A stretch of DNA of 64,000 nt from the NCBI GenBank assembly GCA_002336805.1, contig DDEZ01000013.1, positions 291,648 to 355,647 on the forward strand, written 5' to 3'. The DNA is from Bacteroidetes bacterium UBA1941 (GTDB lineage: Bacteria; Bacteroidota; Bacteroidia; Chitinophagales; LD1). Every line of letters begins with the position of its first letter. Position 1 is the first letter of the stretch. Below, one piece after another: positions 33,372-43,112 of this stretch. Made by a program: the position numbers and the translations under genes. The notes beneath the pieces are model-generated. The model ran no database searches, had not been told where the DNA came from, and was given only the letters and a program-made list of their open reading frames with translations.

Positions 33372-34664
33372 TCATCCTGTCACCTCATCCAGTATCTTTG
33401 CCAGTCTTCCGGCCTGGTTCTCACGTGAGTAGAAAGCGACCCTGTCAGGCCTCATGGCTACGGAGATAGGCTGCCCATCTTTAAACTTCTGGTACATATC
33501 GCTGAGCAGCTCGGCTGTCTCATCCGGTGTGCTGGTTATAAAACCTGCATTGGTATCCTGCATCAGTTCGTGCATCACATCATGATCATCAGGACAGAGT
33601 ATCACAGGCCTGCCCATAGCGAGGTATTCAAATATCTTGCTGGAGTGGTGGCCCTTGACCCCCTGCGTGCCGATGAGCAGGTAGAGATGTGCCGATGACA
33701 TGATCCGGATCAGCTCGTCTTTGGGTATGCGGGGCGTGGTCTGGTAGTAGCGCTCGTAGCCTGCCATGGCCTGACGGATACGGTGGCCTTCAGCAGGATC
33801 ATTATCTACTCCCGGGAAAAGTAACTGCACCCTGGCACCCGGGTGAGTATCGATAAATTTCTTGTAGCCCTCCAGAAAGATCTCAGTAGGCTGCGATGAG
33901 TAGACTGTGCCATTGTGTACGATGGTCATAGCCTCTGCCGATGGCTGCTGCCCTCGCTGAGCCATCAGGTTATCCTCATAGCCATTGAGCACTACCCGTC
34001 CGGGGCGACCGATATAGCTGCTGATCTGCGTGACCCAGTTATCCGAGCAGGTAGTGAAAAGTGACGCTGTACGCAGCCATTTTTTCTCGGCGCGGGACTC
34101 CAGCATCCTGATGATGCGGCGTGAGAGAGATTCATCCAGTAGCCACTGGTGCGTATTCCACTCATCGCGGTAATCTGCTATCCATTTGATCCCCGTTTTG
34201 CGGTGTAGCAGATATCCAAACTTGAATAACTGAAAGGGCCGTCCGGACAGGATCACGCACCGGATGTCCTTCTCCTTTTGCAAAAGCTCCAGCGCGAAGT
34301 CATAAAGATTGTGATAAGGTATGGCTGCATTGATGAAGTTCTGTAAGATCAGCTCCATCAGTGTAAGTGCCTTCCGCAGTATCACAAACCTTGAGTCTCC
34401 ATATTTTGTGTGCAGGCGGTCCCTCAGGTTATTGTGGTATGGTATACGGTATACCTCATGCGTATCATACCGCTCGTGACGAAACGTATTGTCCTCCACC
34501 TGGCTGGTGGTAGTAGTCTGGTCAGTATTCCAGCAGCGGGTAATGATAATGGGGTAATACCCAAATTTATGCAGGTGGCGCGCCCAGGAGCCTACGCGGT
34601 ACGACCCGGCAAAATTGGCCGGAGGGAAGAAATATGCCAGTATGATGATCTTTTTGAGGGGCAT
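33372..34664 (-). CDS. GT4-like glycosyltransferase
   Basis: 430 residues. The N-terminus ILAYFFPPANFAGSYRVGSW is characteristic of a GT4 subgroup in capsule loci, with WIADYRDEWNTHQWLLDE as its central motif. The donor half has MTIVHNGTVYSSQPTEIFL and SSKIFEYLAMGRPVILCPDD. The asnB copy 2 stop is 6 bp upstream of its start, so the two are co-transcribed. It is separated by 97 bp from the dehydrogenase gene. Confidence 0.85.
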   Translation of the reverse strand: MPLKKIIILAYFFPPANFAGSYRVGSWARHLHKFGYYPIIITRCWNTDQTTTTSQVEDNTFRHERYDTHEVYRIPYHNNLRDRLHTKYGDSRFVILRKALTLMELILQNFINAAIPYHNLYDFALELLQKEKDIRCVILSGRPFQLFKFGYLLHRKTGIKWIADYRDEWNTHQWLLDESLSRRIIRMLESRAEKKWLRTASLFTTCSDNWVTQISSYIGRPGRVVLNGYEDNLMAQRGQQPSAEAMTIVHNGTVYSSQPTEIFLEGYKKFIDTHPGARVQLLFPGVDNDPAEGHRIRQAMAGYERYYQTTPRIPKDELIRIMSSAHLYLLIGTQGVKGHHSSKIFEYLAMGRPVILCPDDHDVMHELMQDTNAGFITSTPDETAELLSDMYQKFKDGQPISVAMRPDRVAFYSRENQAGRLAKILDEVTG

Positions 34665-34670
34665 ATGGGG

Positions 34671-36539
34671 TTATCCTTTTTTTTGATTCCTATCGGCCCA
34701 GCGGTTTAGCACATATAGTATCCATATCCTGTGGGTATGATCCCGTGTGCCCTGCTGGTGCTCTGCCCAGATGCGGTTTATGTAGGCAGCATCCAGCTGT
34801 ATGTATGGATTGCGCGTATGGATCACCTCGGCTATGTGTGCTTTCCATTCGCCGCGCATCCACTGCCCTATCGGTATGCTGAATCCCATTTTGGGCCGGT
34901 GTATAAACTCGCGTGAGAAATACTTCTCCGCTATCTTTTTAGTAATGTATTTATTGACCCCATCGTGGATCAGGTAGTCTGCAGGTAAAGATGAAACGAA
35001 ATCCAGCAGCGGCCTATCCAGGAAAGGCGTGCGCAGCTCCAGTGATGTAAACATAGAAGCACGGTCTGTTTTGACCAGGTAGTCATTGACCAGGCGTGTC
35101 TTGATACTGGCGTATAGGATAGTGTCAAAGATAGTGCCTGCATGAGCCAGCCCCTCACTGATAGCTGCCGTATTGACCCTGGCCGCTGCCTCTGCTACTG
35201 CCTTATCATCCCGCACGAGCAGGTGCATATCCGCCGGACTGAATCCCATGCTCCTGTAGAGTGCAGATGCGAGTGTGACAGGATCTCTGCCCATGACACC
35301 AGCCAGATAGGCACCCTTTGATACGCCCATGGCCGCCGCCGCCTGCATGATGGGGCGCAGAGCCCGCCGGTGGTACCACTGCTGCATACGCAGGCCCTGG
35401 TTATAGGTCTTGTACCCGGCAAATATCTCATCGCCTCCATCGCCGCCCAGCGTTACTTTGACCATAGAGGAGGCAAACTTTGATACATAGTAGGTAGGTA
35501 TCTGAGAGGAGTCTGCAAATGGCTCTCCATACTCTGTGAGCAGTGCATCTGCTATATGGAGGTCATTGGGATTGATGATGATCTCGTGGTGATCTGAGCC
35601 TACGATGTCGGCCACCTGGCGCGCGTATGGCAGCTCGTTGAAGCTTTCGTATTCAAATCCTACGGAGAATGTCTGAATGCGCTGATGGTAATTTTGCGCG
35701 GCAAACAGTGTGACCAGCGATGAGTCTATACCTCCACTGAGGAAGCAGCCCACAGGTGTATCTGCCACGAGGCGCCGCCTGATAGAGGCTACCAGCAGCT
35801 CCTCAGAGCGCTCCACTGCCTCTGACAGGCTGATGGATATTTTATGGCGGTAGTCGGGTTGCCAGTAGTTTTTGATATCCAGGCCGGCAGTGCTGAATGT
35901 GATATAGTGTGCAGGGGGCAGCTTTCTGATCTCCTGCCAGATGCTGCGGTCTATGGGGGTGCACATCTCTGAGAGGTAGTAGCCGAGCGCCTCTTGATCT
36001 ATGGTCCTGCTACCAGGTATCGCATCAAAGGAGCGGATATCAGAGCTGAAGGCCAGCCTCTGGCCCTGATGCATATAGTAGAGAGGCTTCTCTCCAAACC
36101 GGTCACGGGCTATGATGAGAGCAGTGGTCTGGTGGTCATACAGGGCAAAAGCAAACATACCCTCCAGTGCATCGAGTGTCCGATCTATACCCCAGGCCTG
36201 ATACGCCGCCAGTATCACCTCTGTATCAGATGTGGTGCGAAAGCGACAACCCTCCTGAGATAGTTTGGCTTTCAGCTCCAGGTAGTTGTATATCTCGCCA
36301 TTAAAAATGATGGTGACTCTGGAGTCGGCGCTATGCATAGGCTGGCGGCCGTTTTCACTGAGGTCGATGATGCTGAGACGCTTGTGCGCGAGGCCGAGCT
36401 GGCAGGAGCCATCTTTATGTACAAAAAAGCCCTCCTGATCAGGCCCGCGATAGCGCAACGGGAAAGACATGTCCCTCAGCAGCGCCTCGCTGATATCCAG
36501 GGATGTACTATGGTCTATGATGCCTGCTATTCCGCACAT
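34671..36539 (-). CDS. asnB: AsnB-type glutamine amidotransferase, copy 2
   Basis: 622 residues. It has the same architecture as copy 1: Cys2 (MCGIAGIIDHST), RYRGPDQEGFF, IFNGEIYNYLELK and the PP-loop GCFLSGGIDSSLVTLFA, then VTLGGDGGDEIFAGYKTYN. The two copies are clearly diverged in sequence, so they are not a recent duplication and may amidate different sugars or chain positions. Both catalytic halves look intact. Confidence 0.9.
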   Translation of the reverse strand: MCGIAGIIDHSTSLDISEALLRDMSFPLRYRGPDQEGFFVHKDGSCQLGLAHKRLSIIDLSENGRQPMHSADSRVTIIFNGEIYNYLELKAKLSQEGCRFRTTSDTEVILAAYQAWGIDRTLDALEGMFAFALYDHQTTALIIARDRFGEKPLYYMHQGQRLAFSSDIRSFDAIPGSRTIDQEALGYYLSEMCTPIDRSIWQEIRKLPPAHYITFSTAGLDIKNYWQPDYRHKISISLSEAVERSEELLVASIRRRLVADTPVGCFLSGGIDSSLVTLFAAQNYHQRIQTFSVGFEYESFNELPYARQVADIVGSDHHEIIINPNDLHIADALLTEYGEPFADSSQIPTYYVSKFASSMVKVTLGGDGGDEIFAGYKTYNQGLRMQQWYHRRALRPIMQAAAAMGVSKGAYLAGVMGRDPVTLASALYRSMGFSPADMHLLVRDDKAVAEAAARVNTAAISEGLAHAGTIFDTILYASIKTRLVNDYLVKTDRASMFTSLELRTPFLDRPLLDFVSSLPADYLIHDGVNKYITKKIAEKYFSREFIHRPKMGFSIPIGQWMRGEWKAHIAEVIHTRNPYIQLDAAYINRIWAEHQQGTRDHTHRIWILYVLNRWADRNQKKG

Positions 36540-36637
36540 GGTCTATGACTCTAAGGGTATCTGCACTGCAGGGACTGCGAGGCTGGTATGGCTGCACAGG
36601 CTACTGCCATGCCAGCGTGCTGTAGATCTGCGGTCCA

Positions 36638-37756
36638 CTATCGTGCGTATAAATCTAACAATTTTGAAACATAGGGGGCTATGTCATACTGCTGGCATAC
36701 CTCCAGCGCACCCTGGCAGAGGCCGGAGTAGTGGTCATCACTGCTGGCTACAATGACCCTGTCAGCAAAGGCCTCAGGGTCCTGTGTCCGGAGCATGTAC
36801 CCATTTCGGCCATCATGTACCAGCTCTGCATTGCCCCCGCCATCCAGAGATATGACGGGCAGACCCGCAGCCATGGCCTCTATGAGCACCAGCCCAAAGC
36901 CCTCTGCCAGCGAGGTATGCAGAAAGAGTGTATGCCGGGCCAGCTCTGCCGGCACGTCAGATATAGCGCCGCCCAGTGTCACATGCTCCTGTAGTCCGAG
37001 TGTATCGATCCGCGCCTGCAGCATGTCGCGGCTGGGACCATCGCCATAGATATCCAGGTGAAAAGCTATACCCCTGTCCCGTAGTACCCGCGCTATCTCT
37101 ATCTGGAGCACCTGGTTTTTGCCGGCATTCAGCAGGCCTACGGACATGATCCGTATAGGATGGGCAGGCAGGGGAGGTGTGCCGGCCGGCCTGCGGAATG
37201 CAGCCAGGTTTACTGCATTGGGCAGGTAGTGTACATTATCTCTCAGCTCGGGCAGATTGGTTTTGTAAAAATCATTTACGTTTTGAGAGATAGCGATGAA
37301 TTGATTGTCATATCGCTGGTATAGGCGCATGATATACCAGTATACGCGCCAGTCTATGATCTGCTGTCTGCTGATCGGTATGAGCGGTGGCCGTTTCAGC
37401 TCTTTGGTATTCCAGTGGCAGTGCGAAAACCACCTGGCACCATGATAGATAAGGCTACGGCTCACCAGGTCGGGTATAAACAAGTGGCTATGGATGATCT
37501 GGGGGGCGAAATCATCTACATATCTCTGCAGAGCAGCAATGTCATAGCTAGCACCGCGCAGCACAGATAGCGATACCGAAGCGGGAATGATGTGTATCAG
37601 CTCCTGTATATCGCGGGTATCATACTCCACTCTATCCTCGAGTAGTACCAGCCGCACGATGATACCCGGGCGGAGATGCAGCTCACGCACTATATCTATT
37701 GCGATACGTTCGGCGCCGCCTTTGCGCAGATTTGTGATGATATGGAGTACCTTCAT
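36638..37756 (-). CDS. GT4 family glycosyltransferase
   Basis: 372 residues. It opens MKVLHIITNLRKGGAERIAI, the G-G-A-E-R loop of GT4 enzymes. IRIMSVGLLNAGKNQVLQIE begins the donor domain, followed by HTSLAEGFGLVLIEAMAAGL with the E-x7-E motif and the glycine-rich nucleotide loop. It is intact and of standard length. A 98-bp spacer without a visible terminator separates it from asnB copy 2. Confidence 0.92.
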   Translation of the reverse strand: MKVLHIITNLRKGGAERIAIDIVRELHLRPGIIVRLVLLEDRVEYDTRDIQELIHIIPASVSLSVLRGASYDIAALQRYVDDFAPQIIHSHLFIPDLVSRSLIYHGARWFSHCHWNTKELKRPPLIPISRQQIIDWRVYWYIMRLYQRYDNQFIAISQNVNDFYKTNLPELRDNVHYLPNAVNLAAFRRPAGTPPLPAHPIRIMSVGLLNAGKNQVLQIEIARVLRDRGIAFHLDIYGDGPSRDMLQARIDTLGLQEHVTLGGAISDVPAELARHTLFLHTSLAEGFGLVLIEAMAAGLPVISLDGGGNAELVHDGRNGYMLRTQDPEAFADRVIVASSDDHYSGLCQGALEVCQQYDIAPYVSKLLDLYAR

Positions 37757-37773
37757 GATGTGAGAGGGCCTGC

Positions 37774-38694
37774 TTATTGCTTACTTGCCGCTATGGCATC
37801 TTTTATCTTTTGAGAATAGTCTATGTGGTCCATACGCACTGCCGGTACACCCATGGCCTCGCTCTCGTAGGCCACCAGGCCCCATGATTCGGAGTAGGAC
37901 ATGTACAGGTTCACAGTCATAGCGCCGAGCACACTTAGAAATTTTTCTTTGGGCATATGGGTGCCGTGGCCTACGATGCGGTCTCCGAGGCCCAGGTATT
38001 CAAACTTGCTCCCGTCCAGAACGTGAACCACCGTATCCGGGATCATCAGCGCATAGATCACCTGATTGTGCAGGTTCTTATTGAATGTATCACCACCAAA
38101 GACGCCTATGTGCACCTTGCTGCGGTCTAGCGCTATCGGTACTATACCTGCCGGGATCTCTGGTGTGCGGAGCGGTATGTGTGTAGCATGGAGACCATAT
38201 AGCCGGATAAAAACCTCCTCCAATCCACTCCTGACGAAGGACAGCTCCTGCACCTTGCCGGCACGTGCATAGGAGATCAGCTGACGCATGAAATGCTGCT
38301 GCGCCTGATCGTGCAGCTCGCTGATGGTACCATGATAGATGGTCTGCAGCTCACAGTGGCCACTCAGCCTGTCTATGATCTGAAAGAAATAGGCTGCAAA
38401 GCCACTGATGATGACGCGACGAAATTTTAATGCGATGATCTGGTCACAGATCCGGCCCAGCTGCTCCGGGCTGAATACCGGATTGGAATAAGACTGGGCG
38501 ATCTCCAGGGCAGCGCCGCCGTATAGCCCCTGTGTAGCATTGGCTATGCCGAGCCAGTGCGGGCCTGTGGGTGAGCCATAGAGGGCTACTATATCGCTCT
38601 GAGTCCGTATGCCCTTGAGCCGGTCATGGACTGCATCAAATTTCTGAGCGATCTCCTTGCCACGAAACAGTCTATTTCTGATTTTTTGGATCAT
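37774..38694 (-). CDS. Divergent GT-B glycosyltransferase-like protein
   Basis: 306 residues, short for the family. The C-terminal half has KVHIGVFGGDTFNKNLHNQV, then AMTVNLYMSYSESWGLVAYE and SEAMGVPAVRMDHIDYSQ, a GT4-like donor loop with E-S-x-G-x-x-x-Y-E. The N-terminal half (MIQKIRNRLFRGKEIAQKFD) lacks the usual Gly loop. It overlaps the GT2 gene by 23 bp. The role in chain assembly is unknown. Confidence 0.7.
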   Translation of the reverse strand: MIQKIRNRLFRGKEIAQKFDAVHDRLKGIRTQSDIVALYGSPTGPHWLGIANATQGLYGGAALEIAQSYSNPVFSPEQLGRICDQIIALKFRRVIISGFAAYFFQIIDRLSGHCELQTIYHGTISELHDQAQQHFMRQLISYARAGKVQELSFVRSGLEEVFIRLYGLHATHIPLRTPEIPAGIVPIALDRSKVHIGVFGGDTFNKNLHNQVIYALMIPDTVVHVLDGSKFEYLGLGDRIVGHGTHMPKEKFLSVLGAMTVNLYMSYSESWGLVAYESEAMGVPAVRMDHIDYSQKIKDAIAASKQ

Positions 38695-39676
38695 ATTTCA
38701 AATATGGCCTGCCCGCAGGTTTTGAGAAATAATACTGCTTTAATATAGGGAAAAAGTACTGACTAAAGACATGGTACTGCTCCAGCTCTGCGCTCAACTC
38801 TGCAGTGTGTCCCGCACGGCGCAGGAGGTATATATTCATCACATGATTGAGACCGAGCACCAAGCCATATAGCAGGTAGGCCAGGATACCGTGTGCCTTC
38901 AGGTAATAGAGGTACGCGGATATCTGCATCTGGGCCATCTTGGCTGGCGAGAAGCCTGTACTGGCAGAGTTGACATGATAGACCTCCATCTGGGCGCAGA
39001 AGTAGTTTCTATACCCGGCTTTTTTTATCCTATGGGCCCAATCTACATCCTCTGAATAGAGGAAGAAATCTTCGTCAAAAAATAACTTCCCGTTTACCAA
39101 TTTGTCTCTTCGTATCATCACGGATGCGCCACTCACAAAGTCTATCTCATGATCCGTATAGTGCATTTTATATGGATCATAGAATGCTGTCTTGTCTTTT
39201 GCGTTTTTTCGATGAAAGTAGATGTAGACGGGATTGGCTCTTATGATCTTGGCCAGTGAGGGGAAGCCCCTGCCACTGCCTATCAGCAATGAACCGTCTA
39301 CACTCGAAATGATGCGACAGCCTAGCAAGCCGAGGCCATTATCTTTATCGAGTGCCTGATAGGCTGATAAGAATTGTCTCAGGAAATCTCCTTTGATCTC
39401 CGTGTCAGGATTGAGTATCAGCAGATAGTCGCCAGTGGCCTGCATGATACCAATATTATTTGCCCTGCTGAATCCGGCATTGTATCCGGCGTTTATCCAC
39501 TTTACATCCGGGTGCCGGGCCATGATGGGCTCCTGAGATATATCGTCTGTATCATTATTGACCACTATGACCTCTATGGCCACGTCACCATGGTGTGCAT
39601 AGAGGGAGTCTATACATCTGGCCAGCAGTTCGGGTATCTTATACTGCACTATGATGATGGAGAGCTCAGGACGCAT
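38672..39676 (-). CDS. GT2 glycosyltransferase, WbbL-like
   Basis: 334 residues. The GT-A fold begins LSIIIVQYKIPELLARCIDS, with VIVVNNDTDD and the metal-binding LILNPDTEIKGDFLRQF (DxD-like). FVSGASVMIRRDKLVNGKLF and FFLYSEDVDWAHRIKKAGY are characteristic of rhamnosyltransferase-like WbbL/RfbN enzymes. A C-terminal hydrophobic stretch (YLLYGLVLGLNHVMNIYLL) may attach it to the membrane. It shares 1 bp with the GNAT gene. Confidence 0.9.
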   Translation of the reverse strand: MRPELSIIIVQYKIPELLARCIDSLYAHHGDVAIEVIVVNNDTDDISQEPIMARHPDVKWINAGYNAGFSRANNIGIMQATGDYLLILNPDTEIKGDFLRQFLSAYQALDKDNGLGLLGCRIISSVDGSLLIGSGRGFPSLAKIIRANPVYIYFHRKNAKDKTAFYDPYKMHYTDHEIDFVSGASVMIRRDKLVNGKLFFDEDFFLYSEDVDWAHRIKKAGYRNYFCAQMEVYHVNSASTGFSPAKMAQMQISAYLYYLKAHGILAYLLYGLVLGLNHVMNIYLLRRAGHTAELSAELEQYHVFSQYFFPILKQYYFSKPAGRPYLKYDPKNQK

Positions 39677-40611
39677 CAGAAAGTATCGTTATCGGACAGG
39701 GTAAATTTAAGCCGCTCTATAGGTATACTATTTGTAAAGTTGACCCCTCCTATGGGATAGGTTTTATTGAAAAGTGTACCATGCCTCTTAAAACCTGCTT
39801 CGTGATAGGCACCACGGCTGCACTGAAAGCGCAAATGCGGGATGCCCATGAGGCGTGCTGTATTTTTGAGGGCGGACAGTGCGCGGTCAAAAGTGGCCTC
39901 ATCGCAGCGCTCCATATCTCCGATGTACAGGAAATTTTCATCCGCCTTCACCCAGACATTGACTCCGGCTACCTGTAGCAGCCAGGCCTGACCATAAGAC
40001 TTGTATGCGAAAAAATCTGTGCTATGGTCGATACCACCTATGCCGGACTCTATCACCGAGTTGGCAAAGGGGCTACCTGCAGTGTGCCGGCCCGCTATAA
40101 ACCGTGCCCAGCGCTGGCGCGCAGCAGTGCTCAGTCCCAATAGCTTTTTTAACCTTGTCCATGGCAATGTGTAGACGCGGACCAGATATATCTGAAAGTC
40201 GTCAAAATGCTGCCAGGACAGATTACGAGTAAATCCGGGGTAGGAGTTTTCATTTGGGAAGCCAAACACAAGATGCACACCCACCTCGCGGCAGTACTCG
40301 TAGGTTTTCAGCGCCAGCTGGGTGAATAGGCCCTTGCCCCGATGATTGCTATGCGTCATGGTATCACCAGATTGGGCCGCTAGGTATTTCTGGCCGTCTA
40401 GCGATAGCAGGCAAGGGAACACACCATAAAATGCCGCCGGCTCACCAGACTCTGAGTAGGCTATGTATCCTACGAATGAGGGGCCAAATGCAGAGGTGTC
40501 CTGCTTGTGATAGATATAGCTGCGGTCTACCTCTGAGCCGAATGCATCACGATAAATAAAAATGAGGTCATCGATATGGTCAGGGCTGATCTTTTCGTAG
40601 CGGTAGGCCAT
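39676..40611 (-). CDS. GNAT-like acetyltransferase of the glycan locus
   Basis: 311 residues. The acetyl-CoA loop is visible at AAQSGDTMTHSNHRGKGLF, followed by VHLVFGFPNENSYPGFTRN. The rest resembles FemX/GNAT-like proteins of polysaccharide loci. The 3-bp gap to the aminotransferase gene suggests they act on the same sugar. It may N-acylate the amino sugar made by the neighbour, but the WecD-like protein at 44118 is a rival candidate. Confidence 0.75.
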   Translation of the reverse strand: MAYRYEKISPDHIDDLIFIYRDAFGSEVDRSYIYHKQDTSAFGPSFVGYIAYSESGEPAAFYGVFPCLLSLDGQKYLAAQSGDTMTHSNHRGKGLFTQLALKTYEYCREVGVHLVFGFPNENSYPGFTRNLSWQHFDDFQIYLVRVYTLPWTRLKKLLGLSTAARQRWARFIAGRHTAGSPFANSVIESGIGGIDHSTDFFAYKSYGQAWLLQVAGVNVWVKADENFLYIGDMERCDEATFDRALSALKNTARLMGIPHLRFQCSRGAYHEAGFKRHGTLFNKTYPIGGVNFTNSIPIERLKFTLSDNDTF

Positions 40612-40614
40612 GTA

Positions 40615-41838
40615 CTAGGATTTTGCAGCTTCAGAGATAGTAGCCGAAGTAGTTTTTTCTTTCTGGAAAAAATCCCTGATGAGGCTGGTGATAAGCTCTA
40701 CCTGTGAGAGCTCAAGATCATAGTAGAATGGCATCCGTATCAGACACTCTGTGTACTGGTCGCTAAAAGGTAGCTCACGGCCATCATGCTTGCTCGCATA
40801 AAATTCACTTTTGTGCAGGCTCAGGTAGTGGAATACCGACAATATATTATGCTGCTTCAGCCAGGCTATCAGGGCTGTGCGTGTAGCCAGATCCTGCGTC
40901 ACTATGAAAAACATGTGCGCATTATTAGTAGCATGAGCGTGGATGTCCGGCAGCGTGATCACTCCCTGCAGCGGAGCCAGGCCCTCATAGTACTTTTGCC
41001 AGATGGCTTTCCGTTTATCTTGTATTTTATCCAGGTTTTCCAGCTGGGCAAAGAGGAATGCAGCTATGATCTCTGACGGCAGGAAAGACGATCCGATGTC
41101 TACCCAGCCATACTTATCTACTTCTCCACGGTAAAATTTACTGCGGTTTGTACCTTTTTCGCGTATGATCTCAGCGCGCTCATTAAATCTGGCATCATTG
41201 ATCACGAGCATACCACCCTCACCGGAGATGATATTCTTGGTCTCATGAAATGAGAATGCAGCCAGGTGACCTATGCTACCTAACGGACGTCCATTGTAAA
41301 AGGAGTCAATAGCCTGAGCGGCATCTTCTATCACATAGAGGCCATGCTGCTCGGCCAGGGCCATGATGCCATCCATATCACACGCTACCCCGGCATAGTG
41401 CACAGGTACGATCGCCTTGGTACGCGGTGTGATCAGCGATGCGATCTTTGATACATCGATATTGGGGAAGCCCGCCTCTGAGTCTGCAAAGACTATTTTA
41501 GCACCCCTGAGTACAAATGCATTGACTGTACTGACAAAGGTGAATGATGGAATAATAACCTCATCTCCCGGCTCAATATTGATGAGGATGGCAGCCATCT
41601 CCAAGGCATCGGTACATGATGTGGTCAGCAGGCACTTTTGAAAACCATAGCGCTCTTCAAAATACTTGTGACATTTTTTAGTGAATTGCCCATCACCGGA
41701 GATTTTGCCGGAGGTCACCGCCTGAGTGATATACTCGGTCTCCGCACCGGAGAGGTAGGGCTTATTAAAAGGAATGGAGATCCAATCGCCTATTGGCTCC
41801 TTGGTCTTAGGCTTCGCCTGATCATCTTCTGTACTCAT
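40615..41838 (-). CDS. wecE: DegT-family aminotransferase, WecE/RffA-like
   Basis: 407 residues. The N-terminal signature ISIPFNKPYLSGAETEYITQ, then SGKISGDGQFTKKCHKYFEE, is that of dTDP-4-keto-6-deoxyglucose aminotransferases (WecE/RffA). The PLP lysine lies in AAFSFHETKNIISGEGGML, and VIEDAAQAIDSFYNG supplies the Asp contacting the pyridine. It should make dTDP-4-amino-4,6-dideoxygalactose from the RmlA/RmlB product; those genes are not in this window. It is intact. A short N-terminal extension (MSTEDDQAKPKTKEP) is unusual. Confidence 0.85.
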   Translation of the reverse strand: MSTEDDQAKPKTKEPIGDWISIPFNKPYLSGAETEYITQAVTSGKISGDGQFTKKCHKYFEERYGFQKCLLTTSCTDALEMAAILINIEPGDEVIIPSFTFVSTVNAFVLRGAKIVFADSEAGFPNIDVSKIASLITPRTKAIVPVHYAGVACDMDGIMALAEQHGLYVIEDAAQAIDSFYNGRPLGSIGHLAAFSFHETKNIISGEGGMLVINDARFNERAEIIREKGTNRSKFYRGEVDKYGWVDIGSSFLPSEIIAAFLFAQLENLDKIQDKRKAIWQKYYEGLAPLQGVITLPDIHAHATNNAHMFFIVTQDLATRTALIAWLKQHNILSVFHYLSLHKSEFYASKHDGRELPFSDQYTECLIRMPFYYDLELSQVELITSLIRDFFQKEKTTSATISEAAKS

Positions 41839-41864
41839 ATACCACTTTGCGGTAAGGTAATAAT

Positions 41865-43112
41865 TTATCCGGAGGTTTGCCAGCGTAATGTAGGTCGCAC
41901 CACACCGTTTATTTTGCCCAGGTATGCGTAGTCACGGCTCTTATCTATGATCTCAAAATTAAGCATATCCTTCAGCAGCAGCAGATGAGTCATCTCATCT
42001 GTAAACATGTAAAACCAGATAGAATAGATGTCGTCATTCAGGAAATTGCCCGGTATAGTGCATTGGGCTGTGCCGACAGCTTTCTCGTCTATAGTAATAT
42101 ATGTAGCAGTGCTAAAAACTATTTGTTCATTAGCATTGACCAGGTCAAAGGCTACTTTCAGCTTTTTGAAGCGAGTGAGGTTCAGCAGCTCAAAGGAGAT
42201 GGTGATCGTATCGTCCACTGAGATGACCTCGGGTGTGACCTCTGCGCGTAGCACTTTTATTTTATCATTGCCCGGAGCAGCTTCTTCGCCTTTATATTCT
42301 ATGCGCCGTGTCAGGTGCTCTGCGTTTAGCTTCACATACTGCGTCACTATACTATTGGTCTCACCGATATCCTTGACCGTACCCTGAGACATGAGGACAG
42401 AGCGGCTACATAGGGTTTTGACCGCAGCCAGATTGTGACTGACAAAAAGGACCGTGCGGCCATCATTTGTACTCACGTCTTTCATTTTGCCCAGGCACTT
42501 TTTCTGAAACTCAGCATCACCCACAGCGAGTACTTCATCTACTATGAGTATCTCTGGCTCTAGGTGGGCAGCCACGGCAAAGGCAAGGCGCACATACATA
42601 CCGCTGCTATACCGTTTTACAGGAGTGTCAATATATTTAGCTACTCCGGCAAAGTCTACTATCTCGTCAAATTTGCGCGTGATCTCACGCCTTGTCATAC
42701 CGAGGATAGCGCCATTCTGGTAAATGTTTTCGCGGCCTGTAAGGTCGGGGTGAAATCCAGTGCCGACCTCCAGGAGACTCGCTATACGGCCTCTGGCAGA
42801 GATAGTACCTTCTGTCGGCAGGGTGGTGCGGCTTAGTATTTTCAGTAGCGTACTCTTGCCGGCGCCATTGCGGCCTATGATGCCCAGGACTTCGCCCTGT
42901 TTTACATCAAAGGATACATCTTTTAGCGCCCATACAAACTGGCTATTGGTCACCGTGGTACGGTCATTGACATCCGCTATTTTGCTGTTAGGGTCTTCCT
43001 TGCCACGTACACGGGCCCACCAGCTATTCAGGTCGTGGGTCAGGGTGCCTGTGCCTACCTCACCGAGACGGTACATCTTGGACACATGGTCTATCTGGAT
43101 CACTGTACTCAT
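41865..43112 (-). CDS. wzt: Polysaccharide ABC exporter ATPase, Wzt-like
   Basis: 415 residues. The nucleotide-binding domain has Walker A GIIGRNGAGKSTLLKILS, the signature YSSGMYVRLAFAVAAH and Walker B PEILIVDEVLAVGDAEF. After residue ~260, a C-terminal beta-sandwich (PEVISVDDTITISFELLNL) is the substrate-selecting domain of Wzt-type transporters. It overlaps the permease gene by 4 bp. It exports a completed lipid-linked O-antigen-like glycan, so this is an ABC-dependent rather than a Wzy-dependent pathway. Confidence 0.92.
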   Translation of the reverse strand: MSTVIQIDHVSKMYRLGEVGTGTLTHDLNSWWARVRGKEDPNSKIADVNDRTTVTNSQFVWALKDVSFDVKQGEVLGIIGRNGAGKSTLLKILSRTTLPTEGTISARGRIASLLEVGTGFHPDLTGRENIYQNGAILGMTRREITRKFDEIVDFAGVAKYIDTPVKRYSSGMYVRLAFAVAAHLEPEILIVDEVLAVGDAEFQKKCLGKMKDVSTNDGRTVLFVSHNLAAVKTLCSRSVLMSQGTVKDIGETNSIVTQYVKLNAEHLTRRIEYKGEEAAPGNDKIKVLRAEVTPEVISVDDTITISFELLNLTRFKKLKVAFDLVNANEQIVFSTATYITIDEKAVGTAQCTIPGNFLNDDIYSIWFYMFTDEMTHLLLLKDMLNFEIIDKSRDYAYLGKINGVVRPTLRWQTSG

